A stretch of 15,251 bases of DNA from Terana coerulea (taxonomy: Eukaryota > Basidiomycota > Agaricomycetes > Polyporales > Phanerochaetaceae). Below are positions 9,841 through 15,251 of this stretch, one piece after another. The translations under genes were made by a program, and so were the position numbers. The stretch is taken from contig JAKOGH010001106.1 in the NCBI GenBank assembly GCA_024811115.1, forward strand, positions 1 to 15,251, in the 5' to 3' direction. Under the pieces are notes generated by a model, which was not told where the DNA came from, searched no databases, and saw only the letters and a list, made by a program, of their open reading frames with translations. Positions within the stretch are counted from its first letter, which is position 1. Every line of letters begins with the position of its first letter.

Positions 9841-10295
9841 TACTTCCTATTGCGGACTATACCAGTTATCAGATCACTAAATTTTGACTAATTCTCACCT
9901 CTTGTACTCACGCAGCTATTTCACCCACTCCGCAGCTATTAGAGCTTAATGAAATATTGCGACTATCCATGAAAATGTAAAAATTCATGAAAATGTAAGA
10001 ACACAGCTACATGGAAGGTGGAATAGCATCGCTTACTGAATGTTGCAGATGCCCTTTGCCAGGATTTTGCTCGTGGGTTGGCGCTTCGGCAAATGCCGGA
10101 TTACCTCATCAGCTCCACTGCTGCGCAGCCTAGAGTCGCAAGACTTCGCAGAGGTTTTCTCTCTCTCCTACCACCACCATGTCTTTGAGTACACACAGTC
10201 CGAAGGCGCACTCCTCTTATCTGTTGGCAACGCGCAACGTCGTCCACGTGCCGTAGGGTTTCACTGCACAGTGAGACAGCATAAGCAAGACACAG
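9841..10295. other. Left interior of the inverted-repeat segment, origin unknown
   Basis: AT-rich to about 10030 with two short direct repeats: CGCAGCTATT at 9911 and 9931, and CATGAAAATGTAA at 9968 and 9986. From about 10040 it turns GC-richer. A pyrimidine-rich tract leads to CCACCATGT at about 10175-10183, which looks like a leader plus start codon, but the frame stops after about 25 codons. A good donor (GTGAGT at 10296) ends the stretch. It may be another captured exon; I cannot name it. Confidence 0.35.
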
Positions 10296-10352
10296 GTGAG
10301 TGACACACTCTACAACTGTGGCATGGTATGCGGGATCGGTCAGCGTGTATAG
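10296..10352 (+). other. Intron-like stretch before the KS piece
   Basis: GTGAGT at 10296 and GTATAG ending at 10352 frame 57 bases, a usual basidiomycete intron length. It separates the unknown left block from the first recognisable KS codons, so at least one upstream exon of the source gene may have been taken along. Confidence 0.4.
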
Positions 10353-11245
10353 CTGAGAGAAGGTGCCGCATGACAAAGCCTCTCATGTCGCGCACCTCAC
10401 GTCTATGCAGGCCAACCTTGGGCGCACTGGGGCCGCCTCGGGCGCCGCGTCCCTTGAAGGCTACTCCTCATGCTGCAGCACGCCGCCGCTCCGCCCGTGA
10501 TCTCCCTCTGCACACTCAACCGCATCCGGCCCCTGCATGAGGACGGCACCGTCGTCGACACCGCCAATGCGCGGAGGCCAAGCGATGGGGCAAGGCAGAT
10601 GGCGCTGCTGAATAGCTTTGGCGCGGTGGGGAGCAACGCGGCGGTGTTGCTTGAGGAGGCGGCCAACCTCCGCAGCGCGGACAGGGAGACGGCCGGGTGT
10701 GCCAGGTACATTGCGCCCCTCTCAAACCTGCCTCCGTCCCACGCCCTCGCCGGCGCGGCGTACACTGCGACCGCGCCGGATAGGCCTTATGCCTGGTAAG
10801 TGGGCGCCGCCGGTGGGCATGCTCGCCATGTGGATGTTGCCCACTGAGCTCCAGCAGCACCTCATGCGGGACGCCTTGTACGCCGCGCTCTCCGTCGCAT
10901 GCTACTGTAAGTGTGTATCCACTTTGAATGAGTGATGCATACATGCTGACGTAGGACTGCAGCTGCAAAGATGGCGTCATCACGGGCATGCAGGGTGAGC
11001 TCAAGGCCGCCGGCCGTAAGTGCGTGTGAGCATCTCGTACGTCTACCACATCGCCGCCATGGCAGCTTGTGTGGTGGGCCTTCTTGGGCGTCCTGGGCGT
11101 CATTGACGCAGAGGATGAGGGCGAGCAGGTGAAGGGGAAGGACTTTATGGTGTGTTAGGCTGTGGTGTCTGTGCTTGAGGCTGCGCTCATGCATGTTGAT
11201 CGCGTGGGGCTTGAACTTGAAGCCCGACATGGTCATGGGGCACAG
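10353..11245 (+). pseudogene. Polyketide synthase piece: end of KS, start of AT
   Basis: Seen: HLTSMQANLGRTGAASGAAS matches the late KS block 'VTSIKANLGHTEAASGAAS'. A frame step (about 10445-10470) then leads to PPVISLCTLN, HEDGTVVDT and MALLNSFGAVGSNAAVLLEE, the 'NSFGFGGSNAHVILEE' end of a KS domain. HALAGAAYTATA fits the KS-AT linker. After it come QQHLMRDALYAALS, an intron (10907-10954), DGVITGMQGELKAAG, an intron (11016-11065), LGVLGVIDAEDEG, then LKPDMVMGH, the start of the acyltransferase GHSxG motif. Known: the full enzyme is an iterative type I synthase of 2000 or more residues. Here the active-site Cys of KS and the Ser of AT are both absent. Odd: a TAG at 11156-11158 stands where Gln (CAG) is expected. 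The piece ends exactly at CACAG/GTGCGC, an exon-intron border. Captured or decayed copy, not functional. Confidence 0.7.
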
Positions 11246-11413
11246 GTGCGCTTCATTTTGCTGGGATGTAATAAGCACTCTAGCATAGTCAGTGTCTTGT
11301 ACTGTAGGAATCACACTGTTTTTAAATCACTTTCGGTTGGAAGGATTGAGCTACAGAACACAGCGGCACAAAGACTGCTAAATAACGAAAAAAATAGGTG
11401 TTATTTCATGGTA

Positions 11414-11505
11414 AAATAGGGCCAAATAACTGCAGACCCGATGGCAACCTTACTACTGGGCCCTAAATTACCTATTTCACTATTTTCCCCAAATAGGGCC
11501 AAATA
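11414..11505 (+). repeat. Subterminal 15-bp direct repeat near the right end
   Basis: AAATAGGGCCAAATA occurs identically at 11414-11428 and 11491-11505. Further AAATAGG or CCTATTT copies lie at about 11392 and 11471, and AAATAGGTCTATTTT lies in the left end. Repeated subterminal motifs of this kind often serve as transposase binding sites. Confidence 0.5.
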
Positions 11506-11548
11506 GTCCTATTTAAAGGCTAATTAGGTAAGGAGGTTTTCCCTGATG
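11501..11548 (-). repeat. Right terminal inverted repeat
   Basis: The reverse complement starts CATCAGGGAAAACCTCC and follows the left repeat, with differences grouped in two short patches. It has one G more than the left end in the CAGG run. Confidence 0.6.
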
Positions 11549-12540
11549 GATGCGCTGAACCATCGGGCAGTGATGGTGTGCTTAGGAAGATATGACATGC
11601 GATCCACACTGTGGCTACCGGGGCCTGGATGAGTACGAGGAATGAAGGTAAAAGACAAGGAATTGCTTACAGAATTGGCAGCTACGGAAGGTATCTGGGC
11701 GAGGTGAAGGCGGTGTGAGAATGGTAGGACGATGGTGTGCTCACAGGCAGACTAAGTATCTGGGACATGTCGTGAGCTATATAAGACCCTGGCCCTAACA
11801 GAATTACTGTCACTCGTGAGAGAAGAGCAGTGTTATCAGGTCAAGGCGTACTTATCCAACAGAGTGTTATCGCACATGGGATTGCAATGAATGGGCGCAG
11901 TCTTCCAATGATGAGTGCAATCGTGATAAACTATCATACACTAAAGAAACGTCAACCAGAGATCGTTCCTGGACAAAAGATACAACCGACGTTCTTTACC
12001 ACGAATAACACCAAACTACAAAGCTTTTAACATCCAGCGTGCGGCTAATCTTGGGGAGGGGCAATAGGATAGTGTATGGCTTTCCATCGGCAACACAATG
12101 GACTATCGCAGCTTTCCAGAACCATTGGTGTCTCAGATTTAACACTAGTACAGTCGGCGTCATACAACTTACCAGCTTCTCAGTGGCACTGCGCTCCTAC
12201 TATGCTATCTTGGTTTTCATCTGCACGAACAGTGATCTGCGGAAACAGGGGCATTCAGTAAAAACTCAGAATCCGAAGTGTTAGAGTTCGAACGATAAAG
12301 ACTTCCATATGACCGATACGCTAGGCGAATGCCTCATTGTCACCACCGTTGGATATACCCTCACTTCCCGGCATCAAGACCAAGGACTCTGCTATATGAC
12401 AGCATCCAAGTAGACACTGCAGAGCGCAGGTAGACACCATAGAGCGGAAGTACAGTGATATGTGCAAGAGATAAGACGTTGTTTGCGTTTGATACTTTGA
12501 CTGAGAAGGCTGGTACGAGGATATTAATACGCGCCGAAGA
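11549..12540. other. Spacer right of the inverted-repeat segment
   Basis: No recognisable gene. Frames such as 11830-12030 and 12039-12284 match nothing I know. On the minus strand, 12095-12275 has acceptor- and donor-like sites around a short frame broken by a stop. An imperfect 20-base tandem repeat with GTAGACAC cores lies at 12408-12449. A TATA-like site is listed separately. Confidence 0.45.
11778..11784 (+). promoter_or_regulatory. TATA-like site without a clear gene
   Basis: TATATAA at 11778-11784 is followed about 100 bases later by an ATG (11887) that opens only 47 codons (to 12030) with no known family. It may be a relic promoter, the start of a non-coding RNA, or chance in AT-rich DNA. 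Confidence 0.3.
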
Positions 12541-12729
12541 TTAGTGACACCGACGCACCATCACCGGCTGAGCCCTGATCAAACGCTCTCCAGCCTGGGC
12601 TCGCCGTTCGAGGTCTTGCCACCACTTTGCATTCCAGTACACAGTATTAGGAAGTCCAAAGAATTAGATAGACAGACGTACCTTCAATTTTGACTCAGAG
12701 TTGTAGCGCATACAATAGACCACGGCCAT
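12541..12729 (-). CDS. Small two-exon candidate of unknown function
   Basis: On the minus strand an ATG at 12727-12729 opens MAVVYCMRYNSESKLK. A 57-nt intron (12625-12681, GTACGT...CAAAG) follows, then WWQDLERRAQAGERLIRAQ and a TAA at 12541-12543. Splice sites and composition look coding-like, and the second exon is strongly helical. It lies on the same strand just past the adenylate-forming reductase remnant, so it could be a terminal piece of a neighbouring gene. Weak support; no family recognised. Confidence 0.25.
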
Positions 12730-12981
12730 GCGTCAGCTGATCTCGCAGCTGCTCGCGTCACAATAGCGAACTCGAACAAGAAAGTGCATGAAGCCTGCCT
12801 GACAAATATCCGCTAACAGACTACGAAACGCCGTTAGTAGGGGGCTTGCTTTGGTAAAATGTTAAGTAGTGCGGAGAGAAGATGAGGTACAAAACATGTA
12901 TTTTCGCCTTGGTGCTCGTGGCTAGAGTTCCGTCAGACCCTGGTTCGCCTTCGCACCACGGGTCAGCCTCGCCCCAGTCTC

Positions 12982-15251
12982 CTATGTTGACATACTTGCC
13001 AACTGGGGACCCACTACGCTGCGTGTGCCACCAAGCTGGTCGGGCGCGGAAGAAGCATCGACATCTTCATACCTAAACGAAAAGTTCAACCATGAGCAGC
13101 CCCCCGCCCCCCGTTGTCAATGATCGCCTCACATGCGACAGCAAATAACCTACTTACAGTGCGTTAATGTCTCTGGTGTACAGCTGCAGAGCTTGCAGAC
13201 GGATGGCTATACCCTTTCCCGCGCGAGGTAAGGGGCGAGACGGATCGGTGATGAGGATCATCTCTGGTGCTATCTGTGCCTGTAGATGCGGCGCGACCTT
13301 GTTAGCATTCCGCACGACGTCCCTACATGCATACAATGCGCATTGGATAACACTCAAGCACATTCAATTTGACTTACCAGAGTTTACTCCTAAGTTCTTT
13401 GACCAAGGCAGAGTCCGTTGGGTCTGCCCTGAGCTCAGAGCGTGGCTCGATCAAAACACCACGGCAACTCTTCCCACTACCAAACATCATCGCACCCATC
13501 ACCATGGGGCTGTGGATTATTTCGCCCTCTTGGGAATAGGCACGATGTTCGCACCTGGATGAAATTGAGTAACTGAGCTGCGGAAAATACACAGATGCTT
13601 ACCGGTGCTGAGCACAATGACGTCGTCCTTCCTTCTGACGCTGCCGTAGAGTCAATAAACGTTGAGAGGAGAAAGAGCCGGTGATGCGTACATCTTCCAT
13701 AGCCCTTTCTTCGTAGGATGAGGCACGAAGAGGTCGTTCGTAGCGTAGCCCTTGACGTCGGGTAAGTTCACGACGCTTGGAGCATAGTTGCCGCCAGTCT
13801 TATGCGCGGCAACTGTCAATGTCTCACATATTTGAAAGCGAGTCACAGACCACGTACCAGGCACTGAAGCTCGTAAGTCCCGTCTCCCTGGTCCTCCCAC
13901 CGGCAGTTCATCCAATCGGGGAGGTCAGCCATTCCCAATCCTGGCGAGTTTTGGCCTGGGAGTCGACGTCTTACGAATCGGCCTGGTCGAATATCTTGGT
14001 GTGAGCACCAAACTCGGTGCCTCCATAGAAGGCGTATAAAGCAACGCCTTCGGCGACGAGTTTATCACCAATTTTCTTAGACAGAGGACCTCCGGCAACA
14101 CACTGTGTCCTGTCAGGATCGTATCAAGGAGTAGCATAACAGGGATCATCTCACCAACATTTCGAGTGACTTCAGCACCTTGATGTCTTCGTCTGACTTC
14201 GACCATGCCTAGGCAACAACAATAAGCACCCGCACCAGACAGAGGAGCGCAGGTAGTTGGCAACCTCTACATATGTAGGAACAATGGCCATTGCAGTGCA
14301 TCTGGTGACCTTACAAGCCGCAAGCACGTTACCAGGGTCGGCTCGCGGGGTCGGCGGGCGCCTTAGGGGCGTACAGTCCAGCTGGCCGACCGTAAACAAG
14401 CGGCGCGCTGAGCTGCATGTAGATGCCAGCCATATGGTACGGAAAGAGAGGGATCGACGCCCAACGTAGCCCGCGAGGTAGTCCTTCCGTGAGCAGGGCT
14501 AAGCAGAGTGGTTAGCTAGAAAAAGCGTTGGTAATCCGACAAGGAGCTTGAACGTACAACTACGGCACCACTGCAAATAGCAAGCGTGTGCTATTGAAAT
14601 AGGCTTTGGGTATCCAGTGGACCAAGACGAGTGCAGATAGAATGCTACGTCCCCCATTTCGCGCGGCCGGCCGACCCCAGGGAATGGCTTGATGTTGACA
14701 TGGTTGACACTCGTGCCAAAGTTTGGAAAGATCGCATGAAGTTCTGGAAGAGTGTCCACCTGAAGCGTGATGCCCATCGCATGGAAGTGCGTTTTGAGCG
14801 CTAGCATCATCGAAATGAATGTATCTTGAGAAATAATCTGTTTGCATGACGTTTTTCCAAGAAGGCTGATCAAGCCCGGCAGTGAGACTTTCGGGGACAT
14901 AGGAAACGGCTATAAGAATCGTCGTGAGTCCAAGGCATACGCGTTTGATGAGGGATAGCACGCACAGTGAAGCCTGCTCTCGTCAAGCCTACTAACGTGG
15001 CGAGATCAATACGGTATCACAGTTGACCACCACCGCTACAATTTCTCTATTGACTGCGTCTCCGCCAGGGCAAACGGCATAGACGATACGATGGGTGGCA
15101 TCCGCAAATTCTCGAAAGGAGACGGTTATTACGTTCGACCCCTCTTCAGGTGTGAGCAATGCCCAAGGGTGGTCTGGATTGTTTGTGGCATGAAAGTCAA
15201 CGAAGCCGGGAAGATCAGCGATGGATCCATCGAGTGGCGGTAGCTTTGGAT
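12982..15251 (-). pseudogene. Adenylate-forming reductase (NRPS-like), adenylation part, disrupted
   Basis: Seen on the minus strand: LPGFVDFHATNNPDHPWALL, NREIVAVVVNCDTVLI, LVGLTRAGFT, DVAFYLHSSWSTGYPKPI (core A3), MAGIYMQLSAPLVYGRPAGL, TRCTAMAIVPTY, AGGPLSKKIGDKLVAEGVAL, AFYGGTEFG (core A5), DVKGYATNDLFVPHP, KDDVIVLSTG and RPLPRAGKGIAIRLQALQLY. This is the full block order of basidiomycete adenylate-forming reductases. Introns fit at 14888-14940, 14499-14557, 14209-14270, 14103-14154, 13813-13857, 13641-13691, 13555-13602, 13323-13377 and 13073-13157. Known: such enzymes activate a carboxylate as AMP ester, load it on a carrier domain and reduce it. Odd: an in-frame TAA at 13971-13973; frame offsets near 15000, 14329-14340, 13908-13923 and 13530-13540; Trp for Gly in A3 (codon 14622-14624). 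No clear carrier or reductase domain follows. The start lies beyond the right edge. Confidence 0.75.

Larger units (their letters stand above)
9788..11548. mobile_element. Inverted-repeat-bounded segment carrying polyketide synthase sequence
   Basis: Seen: the left end (9788-9834, CATCAGGAAAACCTCC...) matches the reverse complement of the right end (11501-11548, CATCAGGGAAAACCTCC...) at about 38 of 47 positions with one gap. Both ends go on into AAATAGG/CCTATTT-rich subterminal sequence. Between them lie an unknown 450-base stretch and a broken KS-AT piece of a polyketide synthase. Inferred: a non-autonomous DNA element of about 1.76 kb that captured host gene sequence, like Pack-type elements in plants. 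The CAGG(G) start resembles hAT ends, but I found no matching target-site duplication and no transposase. The alternative is two unrelated inverted copies of a short repeat flanking an old gene remnant. Confidence 0.5.

Noticed and set aside
9911..9998. Short direct repeats CGCAGCTATT and CATGAAAATGTAA as a CRISPR-like or satellite array
   Set aside because: Only two copies each, with 18-20 base periods in AT-rich DNA; no array.
10516..11103. 195-codon frame on the minus strand
   Set aside because: It is antisense to clear KS and AT motifs and crosses two plausible introns.
9783..11556. 8-bp target-site duplication expected for a hAT element
   Set aside because: The eight bases outside CAGG on the left and CCCTG on the right agree at only about three positions, so the superfamily is left open.
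12280..12360. Possible tRNA on the minus strand (GTTCGAAC like a T loop)
   Set aside because: The arms around it do not pair, and no acceptor stem, D arm or anticodon arm of proper spacing could be drawn.
12730..12860. Possible carrier-domain remnant (QAGFMHFLVRVR, compared with the GFDSL.ATFLR pattern)
   Set aside because: The serine that would carry the cofactor is absent and the match is too short to tell from chance.
14910..14940. 31-nt intron in the adenylate-forming reductase
   Set aside because: A 53-nt intron with the same donor (14888-14940) gives the right phase and a better match to the family.

Overview
The window is nuclear DNA from a filamentous basidiomycete, most likely an Agaricomycete of polypore type. 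The reasons are dense short introns (about 45-90 nt) with GTRNGY donors, CTGAC/CTGAT/CTAAT branch motifs and YAG acceptors; GC-rich exons in AT-richer spacers; and gene families typical of that group: basidiomycete F-box proteins, DUF6533 seven-helix proteins, adenylate-forming reductases and iterative polyketide synthases. No RNA gene, CRISPR array or bacterial-type operon was seen.

Layout. 1-296: 3' end of a GH43-type glycoside hydrolase (+). 867-3622: two tandem F-box genes (+), copies of one another about 1.67 kb apart; the second is more damaged. 3.9-4.78 kb: spacer with a telomere-like hairpin. 4861-7542: a TATA-promoted, eight-exon gene (+) for a protein of about 770 residues that I do not recognise. 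8141-9650: a multi-intron DUF6533 membrane protein gene (-). 9788-11548: a segment of about 1.76 kb bounded by imperfect inverted repeats, with no visible transposase but holding a broken, intron-containing piece of a polyketide synthase (end of ketosynthase, start of acyltransferase). 11.5-12.5 kb: spacer with an orphan TATA-like site. 12541-12729: a weak two-exon candidate (-). 12982-15251: the adenylation half of an NRPS-like adenylate-forming reductase (-), running off the right edge and carrying a stop codon, frame offsets and a changed core motif.

How it fits together. The left half is ordinary accessory chromosome (carbohydrate enzyme, F-box expansion). The right half looks like decayed secondary-metabolism sequence (polyketide synthase piece plus adenylate-forming reductase) mixed with repeat DNA. 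The best candidate for something new is the inverted-repeat segment that seems to have captured part of a polyketide synthase gene, introns included.

Main caution: almost every coding region shows one-base frame offsets between otherwise well-preserved segments, nearly all equivalent to one missing base. That suggests uncorrected sequencing deletions in at least part of the window, so calls of 'pseudogene' need read-level support. All family names come from reading motifs by eye; no database search was possible.
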